A stretch of DNA of 64,000 nucleotides, from NCBI RefSeq assembly GCF_007748175.1, contig NZ_CP037422.1, positions 4,976,334 through 5,040,333 of the forward strand, written 5' to 3'. The translations under genes were made by a program, and so were the position numbers. This DNA is from Gimesia aquarii (GTDB lineage: Bacteria; Planctomycetota; Planctomycetia; Planctomycetales; Planctomycetaceae). Positions 46,226-54,005 of this stretch are shown here, in pieces. How positions within the stretch are numbered: position 1 is the first letter of the stretch; every line of letters begins with the position of its first letter. The notes below the pieces were generated by a model. It was not told the DNA's origin, searched no databases, and saw nothing but the letters and a program-made list of their open reading frames with translations.

Positions 46226-47344
46226 TTAGAAACGAAAGGGTTCAGAATTCATCTCATAGCCCGGGTGCATGCAGATATTCATCAGCAAACCGAGTGCGAG
46301 GCATGTGCTCAGCAGACTGGTACCACCATAACTCATTAAGGGGAGAGTCATGCCCGTAATGGGCATCAGTCCGACTGTCATGCCGGTGTTAATAATTGTC
46401 TGTGAAGCCAGGAGCGTGACAATCCCCACTGCAACAAGTCGACCAAATGGCTCGCGTGTTGCAGTAGCGATTTGTAAGCCTCTGACAAACAAAAACGTAA
46501 AGACTCCCAGGCAAAACAGGCAGCCCATAATCCCAAAGCGTTCGCCGACCAGACAAAAGATAAAATCAGTCCGTCCTGCAGGAAGGTGATAAGCAGCGGG
46601 ATCATCAATGGGCATGCCAGCAATCTCACTTCCCCAAACACCACCCAACGCCAACATCTGTTTCGACTGATAGAGATGATAACCATCTCCCTTGGGTAAT
46701 TCTCCTCCATCGCGTTGGGTAAACAACGCAACAATTCTCGATTTTTGTTCCGAGTTCATCTCGAGCCAAAGTAATGGTAAAGTACAGATTCCCAGAACGA
46801 GAATTGTGATAAGGTGTCTTGGCCTCGCTCCTGCGGAAAACAACATCGCGAATAAGATGGGGAAGAATAAGAGCGAAGTTCCCAGATCTGGTTCTCGTAA
46901 AATCAGAAAAACAGGCAGGCATGTCAAAATGAAGGGGATGATTAGTCCCGGGATCCGTCTATAATTTTTACGGTGCATGAGGTAATGTGCTAGCGCCAGG
47001 ATGTAAGTGATTTTGGCTAGTTCTGATGGTTGAAATTTAAAGAAACCTAATGGAATCCAGCGGCGTGAACCATTAATTGCAGGGATAAAAAAGACGGCAA
47101 CTAAAAATAGTAGGGTTACAAAAAAAAGGGGGTAGCTGATACCTCGTAAATTTCGATAAGGGAAAACCATTGTGCTGCAGAGTGCCAGCAAAGAGATGAA
47201 AGCCCAGACGCATTGTTTCTGAAAAAATTGTCCTTGGCCCGATAGTTCGTCACCACGCGCTATTCCAGCCAGGCCGCATCCTATAAGTAAAAGAATACAG
47301 CATAAAATTGACCAGGGAATTTTGTGAATGTTTGCGTGACTCAT
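46226..47344 (-). CDS. rodA: RodA-type SEDS peptidoglycan glycosyltransferase
   Basis: A 372-aa SEDS-family membrane protein with about ten helices. RodA polymerises lipid II into glycan strands with a partner class B PBP. Motifs: PLGFFKFQPSELAKITYILALA, REPDLGTSLLFFPILFA, AGRTDFIFCLVGERFGIMGC and GMTLPLMSYGGTSLLSTC. Length fits RodA rather than the longer FtsW. I place the start at the Met of MSHANIHK; an upstream TTG would add ten residues. The usual mreBCD or pbp2 genes are not adjacent. Divergent from the rhomboid gene. Confidence 0.88.
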   Translation of the reverse strand: MSHANIHKIPWSILCCILLLIGCGLAGIARGDELSGQGQFFQKQCVWAFISLLALCSTMVFPYRNLRGISYPLFFVTLLFLVAVFFIPAINGSRRWIPLGFFKFQPSELAKITYILALAHYLMHRKNYRRIPGLIIPFILTCLPVFLILREPDLGTSLLFFPILFAMLFSAGARPRHLITILVLGICTLPLLWLEMNSEQKSRIVALFTQRDGGELPKGDGYHLYQSKQMLALGGVWGSEIAGMPIDDPAAYHLPAGRTDFIFCLVGERFGIMGCLFCLGVFTFLFVRGLQIATATREPFGRLVAVGIVTLLASQTIINTGMTVGLMPITGMTLPLMSYGGTSLLSTCLALGLLMNICMHPGYEMNSEPFRF

Positions 47345-47533
47345 TAAAAGATCATTTAAGGATTTATGAAGCAATTGTGAGCGATTTTTAACGAAAAATC
47401 GCTATTTTGGAAAGAGAAATCTTTTTTGCCTCAGTTCAACAGAGTCGGTTCCCTTTACTGGTGTCAAATCAAGAGAAATCAGCTATTCTTTCCTACGGTA
47501 AACAGACTATCGTTGTCATTTGAATTCAATTCC

Positions 47534-48802
47534 ATGTTTTACTCATTTAGAAAAATCTGTGCGAAATATCCGGTAACTGCAGCATACATTGCGGTGGCAA
47601 TCGGGTTATTTACTGCTGTTCAGATATATCGAGTCAAAAACACTTCTTACGGAGCAGAGGCGTTTGATGACGCCTTATGGAAATTGGGGGCGGTTCAGCC
47701 TTTAGTATTTGTGCATGATCACCCCTTGATCAAAGAGAAGGGTTATCCTACAGGCGGACCCTTTGATCTATGGGCAGGGGAATGGTGGCGGATTCTCATT
47801 AGTGGCTTTCATCATGGTGGTATTTTGCATCTGTTGATGAATTGTCTTGCCATCGGTTTTCTGGGGCGCTTAATCGAACCGGTAATGCGATTCTGGGTTT
47901 ATGCCGCTTTTCTGATCCTGGCGACGTTTATCTCTTTACTCCCGGAATATTATTTTGCTCATTATCCAGTAGGGCTTTCGGGAGGCGCCTACGCGATGTT
48001 TGGATTGCTGATTTACCTCAGAAAGACCAATGCAGATATCGCTGCCGTATTTACTGAGAGAGAGATCACCTGGGGGTGTGGCTGGCTGATTTTGTGTTTT
48101 GTGTTAACGAAATTCAATATCATGCATATTGCTAACGCAGCACATCTTGCTGGCTTTCTTTATGGTTTACTCGCAGGAGCCGTATTGATCAGTCGTTCCC
48201 GATTTGCGGGAACATTTCGGTTTACATTTATTGCTGCACATTTATTAATCATTCCCTGTACCTATTTGATTTGCAATCCCGTTTGGAATGGCAAATATTA
48301 CTGGTATCTGGCACGCCATGAGAATAACCTTGAGCAACGTATTGCTTATTTAAAGCAGGGGATGGAATTGGCTCCTGGGGAGCCAAAAATTGGAGCGGAA
48401 TTGGCATTAAGTCTTTACCAGACAGAAACTGTGCCCATGAATTCCTGGAAGATTATTCTTCAATCTTTAAATAAGAATCGTTCCTATGATAAGGGAGTTC
48501 AAATTGCTCGATTAATTTGGGGCCAATTTGATTCAGATAAGCAAAAAGCAAACGCGTTAAAAATTGCGAGAAATGTTTTTGGCAATGAATCGGATGATTG
48601 GCTGGAACGGCTCAATCTTGACTCAGAGACAATCGCACAGGTAGATGTGCCATTAACAGGGGAATCTGGTTTTCCTAAAGAGGAATTTCTGTTTTTAAAA
48701 GAAGCAGACCAGCAGGTGAAACCAGCAAAACCAAAAGATTTATATGCCCCTCCGGTTGATCCCCGGTCACCTCAGAGTGCCGTTGAGGGGGTCACACTAT
48801 GA
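47534..48802 (+). CDS. Rhomboid-family intramembrane serine protease with C-terminal helical tail
   Basis: A 422-aa membrane protein. The rhomboid core has GGILHLLMNCLAIGFLGRLIEP, the catalytic Ser in VGLSGGAYAMFGL (GxSG) and the catalytic His in NAAHLAGFLYGLLAG, so the dyad is intact. Six helices lie between residues 15 and 250. A cytoplasmic C-terminal region of about 150 residues follows (RIAYLKQGMELAPGEPKIGAEL), resembling a degenerate TPR. The start at 47534 avoids a TTG-initiated, unlikely 36-residue leader. Substrate unknown. Confidence 0.8.
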   Translation: MFYSFRKICAKYPVTAAYIAVAIGLFTAVQIYRVKNTSYGAEAFDDALWKLGAVQPLVFVHDHPLIKEKGYPTGGPFDLWAGEWWRILISGFHHGGILHLLMNCLAIGFLGRLIEPVMRFWVYAAFLILATFISLLPEYYFAHYPVGLSGGAYAMFGLLIYLRKTNADIAAVFTEREITWGCGWLILCFVLTKFNIMHIANAAHLAGFLYGLLAGAVLISRSRFAGTFRFTFIAAHLLIIPCTYLICNPVWNGKYYWYLARHENNLEQRIAYLKQGMELAPGEPKIGAELALSLYQTETVPMNSWKIILQSLNKNRSYDKGVQIARLIWGQFDSDKQKANALKIARNVFGNESDDWLERLNLDSETIAQVDVPLTGESGFPKEEFLFLKEADQQVKPAKPKDLYAPPVDPRSPQSAVEGVTL

Positions 48803-49102
48803 TGGATAGGGACGACTGACAGAATTGGCAAAATTGATACATTTGCTTCAAAATTCATAAATGCCTGTTGTTTTTTATCTACAGACATGATTCCACTAAG
48901 TGAATTTTACTCAGAGTCTGTGCTTGAACTACGCTTAACGTAAACGAATCTATTGTTATGCTGTACTAAAGAGTTCGGTCAAGAATGTCACTCGCTCTGT
49001 TTCATACAAAAACCTGCTAGATAATCATTTGATCGAACTCGTTTGACTCTACAAAACAGCATATGATGTTTAAAAGTAATCTCTCATATCGATCTGTTTA
49101 TT
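48803..49102. other. Intergenic region before the 531-aa membrane protein
   Basis: 300 nt with nothing coding that I can support. A TTTGAC and a TATGAT near 49043-49068 look like promoter boxes but their spacing is too short to call. Confidence 0.35.
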
Positions 49103-50698
49103 ATGGCCACTGCTTTGGAAAACCAAAACGAATCCACAAATGGGAATCCCAGCGAGGAAGACTCCGAGGAGTCGATACTGGTTGATCGCTTTCCTGAAGC
49201 ATTGCGAGTATCCCGGTTTACATTTTTTACTGTATGTATTCTGTCATTATCTTTTTTACTGTTTAGCTCGCTTCCGCTCTGGCACACAGATATCTGGGGA
49301 CATTTAGCTTATGGAGAGTTGATCTGGCAATCAGGCGGTATTCCTGCCTTCGAGCCATTGGTTCCCCTTTCATCGGGAATCCCATTTATCGATACTGCCT
49401 GGCTTAGTCAAATCTTTAGTTTTCAGGCTTACCAGTTATTTGGAGTCGCCGGGATTAAATTCCTGTATGCGGCTGCTATCACAGCTTGTCTGGGCTTGCT
49501 TCTCTATCGTATTCAAAAAAGAACAGATAGTTTTTTGTGGGGTCTGCTTTGCGTGATCGGGTTTCTCTTGTGTGATTGGAAGCAATTGGGAATAGTACGC
49601 CCTCAATTAGCAGGTTTACTCTGTTTTGTTCTACTGTTTATAACACTTAATGCACGTCAATGGCGCAGATTTTACTGGTTTGCGATTCCAGCGCTCTTTG
49701 TTTTATGGGCGAATCTGCATGGTTCCTTTCCCGTTGGATTAGGTTTAATCGGCTGTTTTTTAGTCGGTCGTGCCGTTGATGTCGGGAGGAAATCTGGAAC
49801 ATGGAAAGCAATGTTTCGAGACAGTGTGACTCGTAGATATTTCTTGCTGCTAGAGCTGTCTGCCATTGCGGTATTAGTTAACCCTTATGGCTTGCGATTA
49901 TATACAGAAGCATTTGCTTTCTCGTCTCATCCTAATCTGGCAGAATTGGTCGAATGGAGCCCTTTAACTTTGCGGATGTACCAGGGTAAGGCAGCAGCTT
50001 TGCTTGGATTACTGATTGTCATTGCTTACCGTTTGACTCCCCGCAGAATTTCTGTGGCTGAAGTTCTGATTCTTGTGGGACTGGGAACTGCGGCCTTGTG
50101 GAGTTCGCGGATGATAATCTGGTGGGCACCAGTCGCCGCTTATTATCTGGCATTACACGGGGCGGCGATTTGGGGGCATAAACGGAAAGGCCTGGTAGAT
50201 GAGGCCGAAGAGAATGCGGTTCATTATGCGGGGAAATGGACCGTTGTTTCTGTAGGTATGATCTGGATCTGCTTTGCCGTTACTCCGATTGGGTCTAGAA
50301 TTCTGCACGGTAAGCAAGTTGATTTTGAGAAGAGTGTTTCTTCAACGACGCCGATTGGTGCGGTGAACTATCTAAAAGAAAAGAAAATCGAAGGCCAGCT
50401 CTTCAATTCGATGGAGCTCGGCGATTATTTATTGTGGGATGGCCCCGAGAACGCCTCTGTATTTGCAAATTCCCACGTCCATTTGCTTCCACAGGAAGTA
50501 TGGGATCATTATTTACGCATAATCAATCTCGGGAGTGATGGTGAGGAATTGTTGGACAGATATGGCGTCAACACAATCGTGTTGGATTTACCGCGTCGAA
50601 GCAATTTGTTGCGTCGTTTGGAACGTAGTGGAGATTGGCGTGTGGGATACAAAGACGGTCGGTCAGTAGTGTTACTACGAAATGAACCCATTGAGTGA
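49103..50698 (+). CDS. Large membrane protein, GT-C-like topology, unknown function
   Basis: A 531-aa protein with a hydrophilic acidic N-terminus (1-35) and about ten membrane helices (from FFTVCILSLSFLLFSSLPLW to about residue 410). The first extracytoplasmic loop carries LWHTDIWGHLAYGELIWQ, with an acidic residue after the first helix as in GT-C glycosyltransferases (DxD/ExD type, not proven). A C-terminal soluble domain (about 420-531, GAVNYLKEKKIEGQLFNSMELGDYLLWDG) is also seen in polyisoprenyl-dependent transferases. I do not assign an enzyme. It is followed after 56 nt by the 426-aa gene on the same strand. Confidence 0.65.
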   Translation: MATALENQNESTNGNPSEEDSEESILVDRFPEALRVSRFTFFTVCILSLSFLLFSSLPLWHTDIWGHLAYGELIWQSGGIPAFEPLVPLSSGIPFIDTAWLSQIFSFQAYQLFGVAGIKFLYAAAITACLGLLLYRIQKRTDSFLWGLLCVIGFLLCDWKQLGIVRPQLAGLLCFVLLFITLNARQWRRFYWFAIPALFVLWANLHGSFPVGLGLIGCFLVGRAVDVGRKSGTWKAMFRDSVTRRYFLLLELSAIAVLVNPYGLRLYTEAFAFSSHPNLAELVEWSPLTLRMYQGKAAALLGLLIVIAYRLTPRRISVAEVLILVGLGTAALWSSRMIIWWAPVAAYYLALHGAAIWGHKRKGLVDEAEENAVHYAGKWTVVSVGMIWICFAVTPIGSRILHGKQVDFEKSVSSTTPIGAVNYLKEKKIEGQLFNSMELGDYLLWDGPENASVFANSHVHLLPQEVWDHYLRIINLGSDGEELLDRYGVNTIVLDLPRRSNLLRRLERSGDWRVGYKDGRSVVLLRNEPIE

Positions 50699-50754
50699 TC
50701 AACTTCTGTTCTTTTATCAATTACTAAAATACTTCTTTCATTTCGAGCTCAGCT

Positions 50755-52035
50755 ATGAAGTCACGCAAATTGACATTGAAAACGATAATTACGGTACAAA
50801 TTCTGGTTGTGATCGCTTTTTGTGGAGCTTATACCCTTGGTTCCAAAGAGTCGCAACAAGAATTCAACAATGTTTTTCTGAAGCAAATTTCATATCCGGA
50901 AGTCAAAATTGATCGAAAGGTTCCACTTCAAGTGGAGCCGTTTTATGATGATCCTTCCGTTGTGACAGATGATGAATTAGCCGCGGTATTGAAACAAGTG
51001 CGGCCTAAATTTCCACGGAAACGCATGAAGCCCAATCATGTCGAGCATGCACTGCGTACCTGGAGTATTCAATCTACATTTCAAGATCCGAGTATTGTTT
51101 CAGGAATTGAAATGAGAGATTTTTTAATTGATCATGCTCGTTTTTTGACTTCATGGGGAGATGAGATCTCTCCACTGCTTGTAGAGGAACCAGCGGGGAT
51201 TTCGATTCGTTGGGGCAGTCAGGCAGGAGGATCAGTGCATCATGACCACTGGCTCGCTTCGTTGACAGAAGCTGGTATTCATTTAGATGAACCCGTTTTT
51301 GGTCCGTCACGGCGTGATATGGATATTAATGATGTGATTCAGGAATCACTTCGCGATTTTCGTTTGGATGAGCGAGAAGTGGAATGGTCGGCGATGGCTT
51401 TCGGGCTCTGGATTCCTCCTGTGAAACAGTGGAAGACGGTAGATGGTCGTGTTGTCTCGTTTGATCAGATCGTAAAACGATTGATTCGAGGGCATAAACG
51501 TTTTGGTGTTTGCGTCGGAACACATAGAGTTTATTCGCTGATGTTACTGATTCGTCTTGATGACGAGTTTCATATTTTATCGAAACCAGTGCGGGCAGAA
51601 GCTTATGCCTATCTGGAACGTGTCCGAGACTTGATCAGTGTCTGTCAGTTTGAAGATGGTCATTGGCCTGCCAACTGGATGGATGGAAAAAGTGCTCTGA
51701 CTGATCCGCAAGAGATACCTGATTACAAGAATGTTATTGCAACAGGACACCATTTGGAATGGTTGGCGATTGCCCCTAAAGAATTGCACCCGCCGCATGA
51801 GATGATTGTCAAAGCGGCAAAATGGGTCATTAATAATACCACTTCGCATACCGAAGAGGAGATATTGCAAAAGTATACGTTTTACAGTCATGTTGGGAAT
51901 GCGTTAGCGTTATGGAGAAAAACGCATCCAGCGACATTCTGGAAGGATTGGCAGAAAACACACCCTTACGTTCCAGGTGCAGACGATCTTCAGGGAGCCA
52001 ATGATGGCATTGAAGCGCGTAAGCCAAAGCTGTAG
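50755..52035 (+). CDS. Membrane-anchored protein with alpha/alpha-toroid-like features
   Basis: A 426-aa protein with one N-terminal membrane helix (about 8-28) and an extracytoplasmic rest. The segment SVCQFEDGHWPANWMDG (around residue 300) resembles a QW motif (QxxxGxW) of terpene-cyclase/prenyltransferase alpha/alpha toroids, and GHHLEWLAIAPKELHPP and KAAKWVINN look like further toroid helices. A catalytic DxDD is not seen. The start ATG has GAGCTCAGCT upstream, a weak site. Same-strand neighbour of the 531-aa membrane gene; function unknown. Confidence 0.6.
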   Translation: MKSRKLTLKTIITVQILVVIAFCGAYTLGSKESQQEFNNVFLKQISYPEVKIDRKVPLQVEPFYDDPSVVTDDELAAVLKQVRPKFPRKRMKPNHVEHALRTWSIQSTFQDPSIVSGIEMRDFLIDHARFLTSWGDEISPLLVEEPAGISIRWGSQAGGSVHHDHWLASLTEAGIHLDEPVFGPSRRDMDINDVIQESLRDFRLDEREVEWSAMAFGLWIPPVKQWKTVDGRVVSFDQIVKRLIRGHKRFGVCVGTHRVYSLMLLIRLDDEFHILSKPVRAEAYAYLERVRDLISVCQFEDGHWPANWMDGKSALTDPQEIPDYKNVIATGHHLEWLAIAPKELHPPHEMIVKAAKWVINNTTSHTEEEILQKYTFYSHVGNALALWRKTHPATFWKDWQKTHPYVPGADDLQGANDGIEARKPKL

Positions 52036-52064
52036 ATCTGATACCTCATTTCAGGTGAAGTAAT

Positions 52065-53846
52065 CTACTTACCACCGACAACTGTGAATGATACTTTTGA
52101 GCCCGCCGGTTTGAAGAATTCTGCTTGAATTCCTTCCTCGTTCCGATTTGCCAGGTTGATCAATAGAGTCAGTTTATGGATGCCTTTTTCCAAATCGAAT
52201 TGATTTTCTGACTCTGATTTTAATTGACGCGCATCGATCCAGATTTTGGTGTCCTGTGCCGAATTGACCCGAAAGCCAATTTTGCCTGCTTCCGTTACAT
52301 TAATTTCTGCCTGTAAGAGGACAGATGAATCAGTGGTTAACGTCTTCAATTCCTCGTAAGGTAATAAACCTGCCACCATCGCATATTGGGGTGTCCAATC
52401 TGTACTGGGAGCGCGAAGTACATGTTCTTCAAACAACTCTTCATCCACAGTTTCATTTGACAAAATCAGATCAGGAATATTTCGCATTAGTAACCAGCGC
52501 TGTACAGTAGGTTTGGAACGAATCGCGTATGGACCTGGCTTACCTAAAACAGACAAATATTTCACGATATCGACGAGTTCATCTCTTGTCAGAAATTTGG
52601 TCAGTCCTTGAGGCATTAAAGAGCCGCCTTCTGCTTCATCGTCAATGTCATCAACGGGGATCACAATTTGCTTTCCGTTCGCATCTTTCAGAATGATTCG
52701 TTCCTCATTGCGATCAACAATGATTCCACGGATGATTTTGCCTTCAAATGTGACGATCACATAGGTCTGATAGGCTTCTTTGACAGCTTGATTAGGATAA
52801 AGGATAGAACGAACCAGGTAATCTACAGGAGAACTGGCACCAATGGGACTCAGGTCCGGCCCGACTTCGCCTCCGGCTTTACTGACTGCATGGCATTTCA
52901 TACAACTGAGATCAGAACGGCGAAAGATTTTTTCTCCTCGTTCCGCGTTTCCGTGGTCAATCACATCTGCCACGAGTTGTTTAAATTCCGCATCAGTCAG
53001 TTTCTTTTCTTTGCCCGACATCCCTGCTGCTTTACTGAGGGCATCGCTTAACAATTTGTCACTCCGGCCTACAGAATACATATAACGCAGAAGTTTTTTC
53101 GCAATATCTTCAGGGATCTTCTGCGAATTAATGGCAGCCGCCAATTGGTCAGCAGCCCCCTGTTTCTCCAGAATTGCAGCGATAAATGGTGTGGGATCAC
53201 CCGATTGTCCCGATGACATGATTTTGATGCCAGCTTTAATGGCCTGTTTTAAATTTAATGTCACCAAGGCTGCTGCTCCGAGATAGCGAATCTCCTGTGG
53301 TGAATTTTCGCCGGTGAGTTCGTTCATCGCTTGCATACTTTCAGGTCCCCCAATGGAAACGAGAGCATCAATGGCGGCGGTTCGTAATTTCTCATTCGTT
53401 TTTGTTGCCAATGCTAATTGTTGTAGCTTTTCCGTTGCAGAAGTGACTTTCCACAAACCTGCTAATTCGACTGCGACTAGATTGATGGGAGGTTTTTCAT
53501 TGATCAGAGTAGAGATACCTTGCAGCGAACCTGCGGGAATGATCTTTCGATTTTGAAATGCTTCTTTCAATGCAAGAAGTGATTTTTCCTTTAAGTCACC
53601 TTTGAAGGCATTTGTGGTAATTTGTCCCCAAATATATCCCAGATCTTCTTTGTTCCCTTTACGACAGATGAGTTCAATAAGCGTTCCCTGGCGTTGCGCA
53701 GGAACCCGACCACTTTTCAAGAGTTTCATCAACGGAGCAACGCTACTCTTTGATTGGGCAACAGCGTGCTCTGAATGCTGCAAGACGAAAGATAAGGTGA
53801 GCCCTGAAAGTAACAGGATTGAATAAATGGGTGGTTGATTTCTCAT
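52065..53846 (-). CDS. Secreted HEAT-repeat protein with PVC-type heme-binding cytochrome domain
   Basis: A 593-aa protein with a signal peptide (about 1-31). HEAT-like repeats fill about residues 35-290 (LRTAAIDALVSIGG, IRYLGAAALVTLNLK). A cytochrome c domain has CMKCH at 315-319, then GPDLSPIG, the ILYPNQAVKEAYQTY block and a PVC-type region ending LTRDELVDIVKYLSVLG. A C-terminal beta domain (about 470-593) may bind carbohydrate. In many planctomycetes this cytochrome part is fused to a dehydrogenase; here the dehydrogenase is the gene just upstream, so the pair probably exchanges electrons in the periplasm. Confidence 0.82.
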   Translation of the reverse strand: MRNQPPIYSILLLSGLTLSFVLQHSEHAVAQSKSSVAPLMKLLKSGRVPAQRQGTLIELICRKGNKEDLGYIWGQITTNAFKGDLKEKSLLALKEAFQNRKIIPAGSLQGISTLINEKPPINLVAVELAGLWKVTSATEKLQQLALATKTNEKLRTAAIDALVSIGGPESMQAMNELTGENSPQEIRYLGAAALVTLNLKQAIKAGIKIMSSGQSGDPTPFIAAILEKQGAADQLAAAINSQKIPEDIAKKLLRYMYSVGRSDKLLSDALSKAAGMSGKEKKLTDAEFKQLVADVIDHGNAERGEKIFRRSDLSCMKCHAVSKAGGEVGPDLSPIGASSPVDYLVRSILYPNQAVKEAYQTYVIVTFEGKIIRGIIVDRNEERIILKDANGKQIVIPVDDIDDEAEGGSLMPQGLTKFLTRDELVDIVKYLSVLGKPGPYAIRSKPTVQRWLLMRNIPDLILSNETVDEELFEEHVLRAPSTDWTPQYAMVAGLLPYEELKTLTTDSSVLLQAEINVTEAGKIGFRVNSAQDTKIWIDARQLKSESENQFDLEKGIHKLTLLINLANRNEEGIQAEFFKPAGSKVSFTVVGGK

Positions 53847-53934
53847 TTTGAAACTGACTCAGCGTAAAAGTCGTCTAAATTGTAGGTTAAGACGTTAATT
53901 GGTACAGATGGAAATGCAAGGGGCGAGATCAAAC

Positions 53935-53971
53935 TTATCCAGGAGAAAATCAACACTTTTCTCCTGGATAA
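53935..53971 (-). terminator. Perfect 15-bp hairpin between the paired dehydrogenase and cytochrome genes
   Basis: TTATCCAGGAGAAAA (53935-53949) pairs perfectly with 53957-53971 across a 7-nt loop. On the minus strand it follows the dehydrogenase stop by 34 nt. The stem ends AT-rich but no clear T tract follows, so it may be a terminator, attenuator or stability hairpin. Confidence 0.6.
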
Positions 53972-54005
53972 AATGTCTGATAAGTTTTGGAAAGCACTCA
54001 ATAAA

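Noticed and set aside
49040-49075. TTGACT and TATGAT as a promoter for the 531-aa gene
   Set aside because: The spacing is about 13 bp, too short for a sigma-70 promoter.
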